In this document: in pieces, positions 18,232 to 26,746 of the stretch | Layout: every line of letters begins with the position of its first letter | Numbering within the stretch: position 1 is the stretch's first letter | NCBI GenBank assembly: GCA_041396125.1 | Contig: JAWKZG010000012.1 | Span: forward strand, 1 to 64,000 | Reading direction: 5' to 3' | From: JAWKZG01 sp041396125 | GTDB taxonomy: Bacteria; Pseudomonadota; Gammaproteobacteria; Competibacterales; Competibacteraceae | Length of the DNA stretch: 64,000 bases | Notes under the pieces: model-generated | Database searches by the model: none | What the model saw: only the letters and a program-made list of their open reading frames with translations | Told to the model about the DNA's origin: nothing | Position numbers and translations under genes: made by a program

Positions 18232-19122
18232 ATGAACCGCGATGTCATCATTACCTGCGCGATTACCGGCGCGGGGGCTACCGTTGGCAAGCATCCCGAG
18301 CTGCCGATCACGCCTGAGCAGATTGCCAATGCCGCTATTGATGCTGCCAAAGCCGGCGCGGCGGTGGTGCATTGTCATGTACGCGAACCGGACACCGGCC
18401 AGCCCAGCCGGCGGGTGGATTTATACCGGGAAGTGATGGAGCGGATTCGGGCGTCCGGGGTAGACGTGGTGATTAATCTTACCGCCGGGATGGGCGGTGA
18501 TCTGGAAATTGGTCCCGGTGAACAGCCGATGGATTTCGGTCGCGCTACCGATCTGGTCGGCCCTCTCACCCGGCTGGCTCATATCGAGGAATTACTGCCG
18601 GAAATCTGCACCCTGGACTGTGGCTCGCTGAATTTCGGTGATGGTAATTACACCTATATTTCCACCCCCGATATGCTGCGTGCGGGCGCGCAAAGAGTGC
18701 GCGAGCTTGGTGTAAAACCCGAACTGGAGATCTTCGATACCGGCAATTTCTGGTTTACCGAACAGCTTTATCGGGAAAATATTCTGGACGATCCACCTTT
18801 ATTGCAATTTTGTCATGGGATTCCCTGGGGTATGCCGGCCGATGTCGGCATCCTGAAAACCCTGGTGGATCGCTTACCTGCCAACGCGGTCTGGACCAGC
18901 TTCGCGATCAGTCGCATGCAAATGCCCTGGGTCGCGCAATCGATCCTGCTGGGTGGGCATGTCCGGGTCGGTCTGGAAGACAATCTTTACCTGGATAAAG
19001 GGGTGTTTGGCAGCAATGCGCAATTGGTCGAGCGGGCGCGGACTATCGTTGAACTGATGGGTGCAACCGTCGTTGGGCCCGTGCGTGCGCGCGAGATCAT
19101 GGGATTAAAGGCGCGCGGCTGA
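18232..19122 (+). CDS. cdhC: 3-keto acid cleavage enzyme (BKACE), dehydrocarnitine-cleaving CdhC-like
   Basis: A 296-residue Zn-dependent TIM-barrel enzyme of the BKACE family. Visible parts are the start VIITCAITGAGATVGKHPEL, the metal ligands His47 and His49 in VVHCHVREPDTG, the CTLDCGSLNFGD block near 125 and RVGLEDNLYL near 245. In carnitine catabolism CdhC takes 3-dehydrocarnitine and acetyl-CoA to betainyl-CoA and acetoacetate. Start ATG 18232 follows a GAGGAG ribosome site eight bases upstream. It is 20 bases ahead of cdhA, so they form an operon, divergent from cdhR. The thioesterase cdhB found beside these genes in Pseudomonas is absent here. Confidence 0.88.
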   Translation: MNRDVIITCAITGAGATVGKHPELPITPEQIANAAIDAAKAGAAVVHCHVREPDTGQPSRRVDLYREVMERIRASGVDVVINLTAGMGGDLEIGPGEQPMDFGRATDLVGPLTRLAHIEELLPEICTLDCGSLNFGDGNYTYISTPDMLRAGAQRVRELGVKPELEIFDTGNFWFTEQLYRENILDDPPLLQFCHGIPWGMPADVGILKTLVDRLPANAVWTSFAISRMQMPWVAQSILLGGHVRVGLEDNLYLDKGVFGSNAQLVERARTIVELMGATVVGPVRAREIMGLKARG

Positions 19123-19142
19123 GAGGGAACATTACCTGAGTC

Positions 19143-20135
19143 ATGACAATGAGCAATATTAAAACTTTCGGTATTGCCGGCGCCGGTGTGATCGGTGCGG
19201 GTTGGGCAGCGCGGGCTTTGGCGCGGGGACTGGATGTGGTCGCCTGGGACCCGGCGCCGACAGCAGAAACGCAGCTCCGCGCCAGTATTGCCAACGCCTG
19301 GCCGGCACTGGAAAAACTCGGCCTGCTGCCCGGCGCAAGCCCGGATCGGCTGCGTATGTGCGCGACCATCGAAGATATGGCCGCCAGCGCTGATTTTATC
19401 CAGGAATCCGCCCCCGAACGAATGGACCTGAAAACCAGACTGCATGCCCAGATTGATGCGGCGGCAAAACCCGATGTTCTTATTGCGTCCAGTACCTCGG
19501 GTCTGTTACCCAGCGAGTTTCAGGCCGAGTGCCGGCAACCGGAGCGGGTGATTGTCGGCCATCCGTTCAATCCGGTGTATTTGCTGCCGCTGGTGGAAGT
19601 GCTGGGCGGCCAAAAAACCGCCCCCGACAGTATTCAGCGCGGTATGCAGATTTATCAGTCTTTGGGTATGTATCCGCTGCATGTGCGCAAGGAAATCCCC
19701 GGCTTTCTGTCGGATCGCTTGCAGGAAGCACTGTGGCGTGAAGTGCTGCATCTGGTTAACGATGGCGTGGCCACCACGGCAGAACTGGACGCGGCAGTAG
19801 CTTATGGCCCCGGTCTGCGCTGGGCGTTCTGGGGGACTAATCTGACCTTTCATCTGGCCGGCGGTCAGGGCGGGATGCGCCATATGCTGTGGCAGTTCGA
19901 CCCCAGTTTATTTTCCTGGACCAAACTGGAACCGCCGCCAATCACCGAGGAACTGGTCAACCGCATGGCTGAAGGCTGTGAGCAACAGGCCGACGGACGC
20001 TCGATCCGCGAGCTGGAGCAATTGCGCGATAATTGCCTGATTGCCATCATGCGGGCGTTACAGGAATACGACGTCGGTGCCGGCGCGGTGCTGAATCGGG
20101 ATGCGGCTAATCGTGCGGGAGCGGAGCTTTCATGA
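19143..20135 (+). CDS. cdhA: L-carnitine 3-dehydrogenase
   Basis: A 330-residue NAD-dependent dehydrogenase of the 3-hydroxyacyl-CoA dehydrogenase fold that oxidises L-carnitine to 3-dehydrocarnitine. The Rossmann motif GAGVIG is at residues 13-18; VIGAGWAARALARGLDV, ASSTSGLLPSEFQ, VGHPFNPVYLLPLVEV (with the catalytic His) and GPGLRWAFWGTNLTFHLAGG are characteristic of L-carnitine dehydrogenase. Two ATGs lie at 19143 and 19149; the GAGAGGGA site at about 19118 leaves the choice open. The stop overlaps the ATG of the acyl-CoA dehydrogenase gene by four bases (20132-20135), so the carnitine and CoA-linked steps are coupled. Confidence 0.9.
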   Translation: MTMSNIKTFGIAGAGVIGAGWAARALARGLDVVAWDPAPTAETQLRASIANAWPALEKLGLLPGASPDRLRMCATIEDMAASADFIQESAPERMDLKTRLHAQIDAAAKPDVLIASSTSGLLPSEFQAECRQPERVIVGHPFNPVYLLPLVEVLGGQKTAPDSIQRGMQIYQSLGMYPLHVRKEIPGFLSDRLQEALWREVLHLVNDGVATTAELDAAVAYGPGLRWAFWGTNLTFHLAGGQGGMRHMLWQFDPSLFSWTKLEPPPITEELVNRMAEGCEQQADGRSIRELEQLRDNCLIAIMRALQEYDVGAGAVLNRDAANRAGAELS

Positions 20136-21292
20136 ACTTCGAACTCAGTCACGAACAGCAATTACTGATCGATACCGCCCGTGCGTTTGTCGAACGCGAA
20201 CTGTATCCGCACGAAGAGTTGGTCGAGCGTGCAGACCGCGTGCCGCCGGAACTGATCCGCGAGATTCAGCGTAAAGCGATTGAACTCGGCCTGTTTGCCG
20301 CTAATCTGCCGGAAGACATCGGCGGTGGCGGACTGAGTGCTTTCGACATGACACTGCTGGATCGCGAGCTAGGTCGCGCCAGTTTTGCCCTGCACTATCT
20401 GGTGGCGCGGCCCAGCAATATTCTGCTGGCCTGTACCGCTGAACAGCGCGAGCAGTATTTACTGCCGTGTATCCGAGGCGAGAAAATCGATTGTCTGGCG
20501 ATGACCGAACCGGATGCGGGTTCCGATTTGCGTGGCATGAAATGCAAGGCAGACCGGCAGGGTGATAATTACATTATCAACGGCAGCAAGCATTTCATCA
20601 GTCACGCCGATCTGCCGATTTTGTGATTCTGTTCGCCGCTACCGGCGTTGAAGAAACCGCCCGTGGTCCACGCAAGAAAATCACCGCGTTTCTGGTCGAC
20701 AAAGGCACACCGGGATTCACCGTGCGTGCAGGTTATCATTCGGTTTCGCACCGCGGTTATCATAATTGCATTCTGGAATTCACTGACTGTTGCATACCGG
20801 CCAGCCAGGTTCTGGGCGAGGAACATAAAGGTTTTGAGGTCGCCAACGACTGGCTGGGGCCAACCCGTTTGCAAGTCGCCGCCTGTTGTCTGGGCCGTGC
20901 CGAGCGGGCCTTGAGTTTGGCGCTGGAATGGGCCGGAACGCGCAAGCAATTCGGTCAGCCCATCGGCAAGTTTCAAGGCGTCGGGTTCAAAACTGGCGGA
21001 TATGAAAACCCGTCTGGAGGCGGCAACACTGCTAACGCTGCAAGCGGCCTGGAAGACCGATCAGGGCAGCGCCACTGATCTGGATTACGCCATGGCCAAG
21101 CTTTACAGCACCGAAGCGCTGGCGTTTATTGCCGATGAAGCGCTGCAGATCCACGGCGGCATGGGGCTGATGACAGATCTGCCGCTGGAGCGTATCTGGC
21201 GCGATGCACGGGTCGAGCGTATCTGGGAAGGCACCTCGGAAATCCAACGACATATTATTTCACGCGATTTATTGCGGCCATTTTGGCGGTGA
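20132..21292 (+). pseudogene. Acyl-CoA dehydrogenase with two frameshifts (CaiA/gamma-butyrobetainyl-CoA dehydrogenase-like)
   Basis: Joined across frames this is a normal acyl-CoA dehydrogenase of about 385 residues: N-terminal ELSHEQQLLIDTARAFV, middle AMTEPDAGSDLRGMKCKA, C-terminal ALQIHGGMGLMTDLPLERIW and WEGTSEIQRHIISRDL. One break near 20621 fits a lost G (DL-ADFVILF resumes in the next frame). The other near 20990 fits an extra A in a run of four A. All key motifs survive in one frame or another. By context it would act on gamma-butyrobetainyl-CoA or crotonobetainyl-CoA. Because the two indels are so simple, and one is in a homopolymer, sequencing error is a serious alternative and the gene may be intact. 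Confidence 0.85.
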
Positions 21293-21517
21293 TACGGGAA
21301 TCTCTCCCACTCCTCTTTGCCAAGATGCTGCTGGCGAATCGGCCTGTCGAAGACTCCTGTTATCTGCACGTCGGATAGCGCTAAACGGAACAACACCTCC
21401 GAATGATGTGCTTCACTTCACCCAGCCCCAACACTTTTTTTGCATATTCTACAGATTGTTGCAGCAAAAGGTGTTTGGGTACTAAGCGTTCAAGAAAACG
21501 GCTTGATCGCCTTGCTT

Positions 21518-21958
21518 TTAGTAGCTGAGCACCGTTGTGTCTTCAGCAAATAACGCAGGCCAGGTAACATCTGAACCGCCCACTTCTACGCCGGCAATCA
21601 GATCGTCCTTGCTCAGGCCACCGACATTCTTCATGCACATGGGGCAGACGATCACCCGGCCACCCACATTCATAAAAGCCATGAGCTTTTCTTTCAGAGA
21701 CTGCCCACTGACATGCTTGTTTTCGGGTATATTTTTATCTGCGATCCTGACAGCTTCAACATTCAAAAAAATCGTAACCGGTATCTGCTTTTGTTCACGG
21801 ACTTTGGTGCTGAATTCGATGGCCATGGCTGCTCTGTTCAATTCATCGCTGCTCAAATTGACGAACAGTTTTTGGCCGTCGTCACTGGCAAAAATGCTTT
21901 GCGAAAAAAGCATACAAAGGAATGACAAAATTACTATGATATTTTTTTTGCTAGTCAT
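21518..21958 (-). CDS. Exported DsrE-family protein
   Basis: A 146-residue protein with an N-terminal signal peptide (about residues 1-24, cut after SIFA). The rest is a DsrE/DsrF-like alpha/beta domain: KLFVNLSSDELNRAAMAIEF at the start, TIFLNVEAVRIA in the middle and GGRVIVCPMCMKNVGGLS, with two close Cys residues, near 105. DsrE-like folds often carry or transfer sulfur, but exported members are little studied. The gene is AT-richer than its neighbours, is on the opposite strand and interrupts the carnitine gene block, so it may be an insertion. Partners are unknown. Confidence 0.75.
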   Translation of the reverse strand: MTSKKNIIVILSFLCMLFSQSIFASDDGQKLFVNLSSDELNRAAMAIEFSTKVREQKQIPVTIFLNVEAVRIADKNIPENKHVSGQSLKEKLMAFMNVGGRVIVCPMCMKNVGGLSKDDLIAGVEVGGSDVTWPALFAEDTTVLSY

Positions 21959-22250
21959 GAATTACTCCACTTTGCCCGGTGTTGATCGATTTAGGCTTCA
22001 GACGGGCTATCCAAGCTTATATATTATTATATTAAAATTTATTAAATCATAAAATATTAATTTTTAATTTTATATGCTCCCCAATATGTTATTACCCTCC
22101 GCTCAGATGCTGCCAGCATGCAATCCTTGAGGTAGATTGAGCAGGGCTTACCGGCCATAATAGAGCCAGATGCAGCCACCTGCAGCAAGACGATTAACGC
22201 GGCACTTGACCGGTGAAATTACCAGCGATCGGCATCCACGGAAGCCCTTT

Positions 22251-24320
22251 ATGAACACCGCCCTACAGCGCTTATTACAACCCCGCCATATCGCCGTCAT
22301 TGGTGGGCGCGAGGCTGCCGAAGTAATCCGCCAGTGCGAACGGGTCGGTTTTGCAGGTCCGATCTGGCCGGTCAATCCGAAACGTGCAGAGCTGGCCGGG
22401 CGAGCTTGTTTTGCCCGTATTGCTGATCTGCCGGCGACTCCTGACGCAGTGTTTATCGCTGTACCGCCGCTGGCGACGGTGCAGGCGGTTGCCGAGCTGG
22501 CAGCGCTCGGTGCGGGCGGCGCGGTTTGTTACGCGGCCGGATTTGCGGAAGCGGGTGGGCAGGGCCAAGTGCTGCATGAGCAGCTACTGGCGGCGGCAGG
22601 CAAAATGGCATTGATTGGCCCGAATTGTTATGGGCTGCTCAATTACCTGGACGGTGCGGCGTTATGGCCGGATGTGCACGGTGGCAATACGGTCGAGCGC
22701 GGTGTTGCGCTGATTACCCAAAGCGGCAATATCGGCTTGAATCTCACCATGCAGCAGCGCTCGTTGCCGCTGGCGTATCTGATTTCACTCGGCAATAGCG
22801 CACAGCTCGGTGTGCCCGAGTTGATTCAGGCCTTATTGCAAGACTCCCGCATCAGCGCTATCGGCCTGCATCTTGAAGGCTTGCGCGATGTGCCCGCGTT
22901 TGCCGCTGCCGCCGGTGCTGCGCTGGCTCGTAAAATCCCTATTGTTGTGCTTAAAACTGGCCGCTCGGTGGCTGGTGCGCGGGCGACGCTCAGCCATACC
23001 GGTTCACTGGCGGGTTCCGACACTTTGTATAACGCGTTGTTTCAGCGTTGCGGAGTGGCTCGGGTCGATACGCTGGCCGAGTTACTGGAAACCCTGAAAT
23101 TTTTGCACAGTGTTGGCCCTCTGGCTGCACCCAGTCTTGCCTCGCTGAGTTGCTCTGGCGGTGAGGCCTCGCTGATTGCTGATTTGGCCGAACCGCTGGG
23201 GTTGGAATTTCCAGCTCTGAGTGCAACCCAGCGTACTGAATTGCATGAGCAGTTGGGTGATCGGGTAACGCTGGACAATCCGCTCGATTACCACACCTAT
23301 ATCTGGGGCGATCTGACCCGCCAGACAGCCTGTTTCACGGCGTTGCTGCGTGGCCCGCAAGCGGTCAATGTGCTGATCATGGATTATCCCCTGCCCGCCT
23401 GCGGTGAAGACCAGCATTGGCTGACCACGGAACAGGCGCTGGTTGCCGCGCGCGACGCTACCGGTGCCCGTGCCGCTATTGTCAGCAGCCTGCCGGAAAA
23501 TTTTTCGCTGACGGCCCGTGAACGCCTGCTGGCGCAAGGTATTCCACCCATGCAGGGTTTGCGCGAGTGTCTGGTCGCGCTGCATGCGGCAGCCCGGATC
23601 GGTCAGGCGCAACTGCAACCGCGTCAACCGGCGTTGCCTGTGCTGCCGACTCTTGCTGGCGGCGTTTTTAACGGCCCGCGCCGGGTGCTGGACGAATGGC
23701 AGTCCAAACAAGCCTTGGCAGGATTCGGTCTGTGTGTGCCGGACGGTCAGTTATGCAGCACATACAATGCGGTCATGGTGGCCGAAAGCCTGGGCTATCC
23801 TGTGGTGCTGAAAGCGGTCTCCAGTCAGTTGGCCCATAAGACCGAAGTGGGTGGCGTGGTACTGAATTTACACAGCGCAGCGGATGTGCAGGCCGCAGTC
23901 ACCAGACTTGCGCCGCTGAGTGATACGCTGCTGCTGGAGCGTATGGTCGACGATGCCGTGGCCGAGTTGCTGGTCGGGATTCTGCGCGATGCACAGTTTG
24001 GACTGGTGCTGGTGTTGGGGAGCGGTGGCGTGCAGGCTGAACTGCTGGCTGATGTGCGCCAGCTGCTGCTGCCGTGTCATTCGGATGAGATCCGGCAGGC
24101 TTTGCTGAGCTTGCGGCTCGCGCCATTGCTGACGGGGTATCGCGGTCGGCCAGCGGCTGATCTGGACGCTGCTGTCGCTGCTGTTCAGGCCATTAGCGGT
24201 TATGCGCTGGCGCATCAGGATGCGCTGCTGGAACTGGATGTCAATCCTCTGCTGCTGCGCCCTGCCGGCCTGGGCGCGGTGGCGGCGGATGCGCTGGTGC
24301 GGCTGGGCGCTGATCTTTAG
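22251..24320 (+). CDS. ADP/NDP-forming acyl-CoA synthetase (CoA-binding plus ATP-grasp)
   Basis: A 689-residue protein in the single-chain ADP-forming acyl-CoA synthetase family. ATG 22251 is preferred because the CoA-binding domain starts there (LLQPRHIAVIGG). The catalytic phospho-His is His249 in ATLSHTGSLAGSD, and LISLGNSAQLGVPELIQAL precedes it. An ATP-grasp domain fills the last third (GYPVVLKAVSSQLAHKTEVG near 525 and LLELDVNPLLL near the end). It makes an acyl-CoA from a free acid, ATP and CoA. Between the acyl-CoA dehydrogenase and caiD genes, a betaine-type acid such as gamma-butyrobetaine, crotonobetaine or carnitine is the likely substrate, by inference; CaiC, the usual ligase, is a different AMP-forming family. 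Confidence 0.87.
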   Translation: MNTALQRLLQPRHIAVIGGREAAEVIRQCERVGFAGPIWPVNPKRAELAGRACFARIADLPATPDAVFIAVPPLATVQAVAELAALGAGGAVCYAAGFAEAGGQGQVLHEQLLAAAGKMALIGPNCYGLLNYLDGAALWPDVHGGNTVERGVALITQSGNIGLNLTMQQRSLPLAYLISLGNSAQLGVPELIQALLQDSRISAIGLHLEGLRDVPAFAAAAGAALARKIPIVVLKTGRSVAGARATLSHTGSLAGSDTLYNALFQRCGVARVDTLAELLETLKFLHSVGPLAAPSLASLSCSGGEASLIADLAEPLGLEFPALSATQRTELHEQLGDRVTLDNPLDYHTYIWGDLTRQTACFTALLRGPQAVNVLIMDYPLPACGEDQHWLTTEQALVAARDATGARAAIVSSLPENFSLTARERLLAQGIPPMQGLRECLVALHAAARIGQAQLQPRQPALPVLPTLAGGVFNGPRRVLDEWQSKQALAGFGLCVPDGQLCSTYNAVMVAESLGYPVVLKAVSSQLAHKTEVGGVVLNLHSAADVQAAVTRLAPLSDTLLLERMVDDAVAELLVGILRDAQFGLVLVLGSGGVQAELLADVRQLLLPCHSDEIRQALLSLRLAPLLTGYRGRPAADLDAAVAAVQAISGYALAHQDALLELDVNPLLLRPAGLGAVAADALVRLGADL

Positions 24321-24463
24321 TTTTCCAAAAAGATAAGGGCAATTTGCTCAATCAGCCGGCATCGACGACTATCATCAATAGGATTTACGCAGCTATGCGC
24401 CGCCTGCCGCCGATCGGCGTAAGTCCTGATCAAAAAACCTGCCATATATTACGGAGCCAAGCA

Positions 24464-25246
24464 ATGTCTGATGTACTCAGCACCGCCCGTCGCGGTGCGG
24501 TTTTGGAAGTCACCCTCAACCGACCCAAAGCCAACGCGATTGATACCGCTACCAGTCGCCGCATGGGGGACGTATTCGCTGCCTTTCGGGATGATCCGGA
24601 ACTGCGCGTGGCGATTCTGACCGGTGCGGGCGATAAATTCTTCTCGGCTGGCTGGGATCTGAAAGCTGCGGCTGCCGGTGAAGCACCGGATTCGGATTAC
24701 GGCGTCGGTGGTTTCGGCGGTCTGCAGGAATTACCGAATTTAAATAAACCGGTCATCGCGGCGCTGAACGGGATGGCGGTAGGTGGCGGTTTTGAGATTG
24801 CCTTATCCTGCGACATGATCCTGGCCGCCGAACACGTCCGCTTTGCATTGCCGGAAATCAAAGCCGGCACCGTGGCGGACGCCGCTTCGATCAAATTACC
24901 GCGCCGCATCCCCTATCATGTGGCGATGGATTTACTGCTGACCGGCCGCTGGATGGACGCCCAGGAAGCCTGGAACTGGGGACTGGTGAACGAGATTCTC
25001 GACGCCGATCAATTAATGCCAAGAGCGCGTGAACTAGCCGATTTACTGGCTTCCGGCCCGCCGCTGGTGTTTGCTGCCATCAAGGAAATCGTGCGCGAAA
25101 GCGAAGGCGTGCCGTTTCAGACCGCCCTGAGCCGAATCACCCAGCGCGAGTACAAAACCGTCGATGTGCTGTATTCCAGCGAGGATCAGAAAGAAGGTGC
25201 ACGGGCCTTCGCCGAGAAACGCGAACCGGTCTGGCGCGGGCGGTGA
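24464..25246 (+). CDS. caiD: Crotonobetainyl-CoA hydratase
   Basis: A 260-residue crotonase-fold enzyme, almost the length of E. coli CaiD (261). It adds water to crotonobetainyl-CoA to give L-carnitinyl-CoA. Diagnostic stretches shared with CaiD are LNRPKANAIDTATSRRMG, AGDKFFSAGWDLKAAA (oxyanion hole), GGGFEIALSCDM and FAEKREPVWRGR at the C-terminus. ATG 24464 is chosen over upstream frame (24344) because alignment with CaiD begins there and a GGAG site precedes it. It follows the acyl-CoA synthetase gene on the same strand and completes the CoA-linked branch that meets CdhA at carnitine. Confidence 0.87.
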   Translation: MSDVLSTARRGAVLEVTLNRPKANAIDTATSRRMGDVFAAFRDDPELRVAILTGAGDKFFSAGWDLKAAAAGEAPDSDYGVGGFGGLQELPNLNKPVIAALNGMAVGGGFEIALSCDMILAAEHVRFALPEIKAGTVADAASIKLPRRIPYHVAMDLLLTGRWMDAQEAWNWGLVNEILDADQLMPRARELADLLASGPPLVFAAIKEIVRESEGVPFQTALSRITQREYKTVDVLYSSEDQKEGARAFAEKREPVWRGR

Positions 25247-25350
25247 GCAGCGTTATTGCTGCGCCCGTTTAGGCGAGCTGCATATTTGTAGGAAGAGCAC
25301 GATTGCAAAACAGTCGTTCTCAAACAGGGCGTGGTTTAGAATACGTTGTC

Positions 25351-26739
25351 ATGTTAACTCTATTTGCAAATCTGACGTATCGTCGGTTGTTTGCCGCGCA
25401 GGTGTTGTCTTTGATCGGCTCGGGACTGACCACGGTGGCGCTCGGGCTGTTGGCTTATGATCTGGCCGGTGAGCACGCCGGTGCGGTGCTGGGCACGGCC
25501 CTGATGCTGAAGATGGTCGCTTATGTTGGGGTTGCGCCGGTAGCAAGCGCTGTCAGCACTTATCTGCCACGGCGCAGCCTGCTGGTCGGGCTGGATGTCT
25601 GCCGCGCTGCGCTGGTGTTTCTGCTGCCTTTTGTCGATCAGATCTGGCAGGTTTATCTGCTGGTGTTTGTTTTTCAGCTGTTCTCGGCGGCGTTTACACC
25701 GACGTTTCAAGCCACGATCCCCGATGTGTTGCCCGACGAAGAGCAATATACCAAAGCGCTGTCATTATCCCGCCTTACCTACGATCTGGAATCGCTGCTG
25801 AGTCCGCTGCTGGCCGGTTTGTTACTGTCAGTTATCAGTTTTCACTGGCTGTTTGTCGGCACTACGCTGGGGTTTATTGCCTCGGCGGTGCTGGTGCTGT
25901 CTGTAACCTTGCCAGCGGTCATAGCCAAAACCGGATACGCGCCTGATGATGAGCGCTTCAGTCGCCGGGTCATGCGGGGTATTCGCATCTATCTGGCAAC
26001 GCCACGTTTGCGCGGTTTGCTGGCGCTGAATTTTGCGGTGTCCTCGGTAGGGGCCATGGTTATCGTGAACACCGTGGTTTATGTGCAGGTTGTGCTCGGC
26101 GGCAATGAGCAAACCTATACTACCGTTTTGATGGCCTATGGCCTGGGCTCCATGCTGGTAGCGCTGCTGTTGCCGCGACTGTTGGGCAGTATCAGTGCGC
26201 GCCGCACGATGCTGAGCGGTGCGTTCGTGCTGGCACTGGCGGCTGGAATCGCTGCACTGGGGCCGACATTGCATCAGGCCTGGCTGATCTGGCTGGTGTT
26301 GGGGGCGGGCTCGGCGCTGGTGCTGACGCCAGGAGGCTTGCTGCTGCGTCGTTCGGCCCAGCCGGAAGACCGGGTTGCCCTGTTTGCCGCGCAGTTTGCC
26401 TTATCGCATGCCTGCTGGCTGATAACCTATCCGCTGGCCGGTTGGCTCGGTATCGCGGCGGGACTGGATATCACGTTTCTGGTGATGGCTGGCGGCGCGC
26501 TGGCCGGTGCTCTACTGGCGATGCGGTTGTGGCCTGCGGGTGCCGATGCGCTGGAGCAGCCGCACGAACATACGGCGCTGGAACATGAACATCTGCACGT
26601 ACACGATGAACATCATCAGCATGAGCATGCCGGCTGGGAAGGGCCGGAACCGCACCGGCATCCGCATCGGCATAAACCGTTGCGGCACCGGCATGTGTTC
26701 GTGATTGATGACCATCATCCGATCTGGCCGCAACAGTAG
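25351..26739 (+). CDS. MFS transporter with His-rich C-terminal tail
   Basis: A 462-residue membrane protein with about 12 hydrophobic helices in residues 1-395. The start MLTLFANLTYRRLFAAQVLS and GSGLTTVALGLLAYDL resemble the MFS_3/enterobactin exporter-like branch. ATG 25351 is used because the hydrophobic core starts at once. The last about 65 residues are a soluble tail with more than 20 His, in blocks such as HEHLHVHDEHHQHEH and HRHPHRHKPLRHRH, which probably binds metal (Ni, Zn, Co or Cu). The transported substance is unknown; the tail suggests metal export or a metal-sensing gate. The gene ends eight bases before the ABC ATPase stop on the opposite strand. Confidence 0.8.
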   Translation: MLTLFANLTYRRLFAAQVLSLIGSGLTTVALGLLAYDLAGEHAGAVLGTALMLKMVAYVGVAPVASAVSTYLPRRSLLVGLDVCRAALVFLLPFVDQIWQVYLLVFVFQLFSAAFTPTFQATIPDVLPDEEQYTKALSLSRLTYDLESLLSPLLAGLLLSVISFHWLFVGTTLGFIASAVLVLSVTLPAVIAKTGYAPDDERFSRRVMRGIRIYLATPRLRGLLALNFAVSSVGAMVIVNTVVYVQVVLGGNEQTYTTVLMAYGLGSMLVALLLPRLLGSISARRTMLSGAFVLALAAGIAALGPTLHQAWLIWLVLGAGSALVLTPGGLLLRRSAQPEDRVALFAAQFALSHACWLITYPLAGWLGIAAGLDITFLVMAGGALAGALLAMRLWPAGADALEQPHEHTALEHEHLHVHDEHHQHEHAGWEGPEPHRHPHRHKPLRHRHVFVIDDHHPIWPQQ

Positions 26740-26746
26740 CTCTGTA

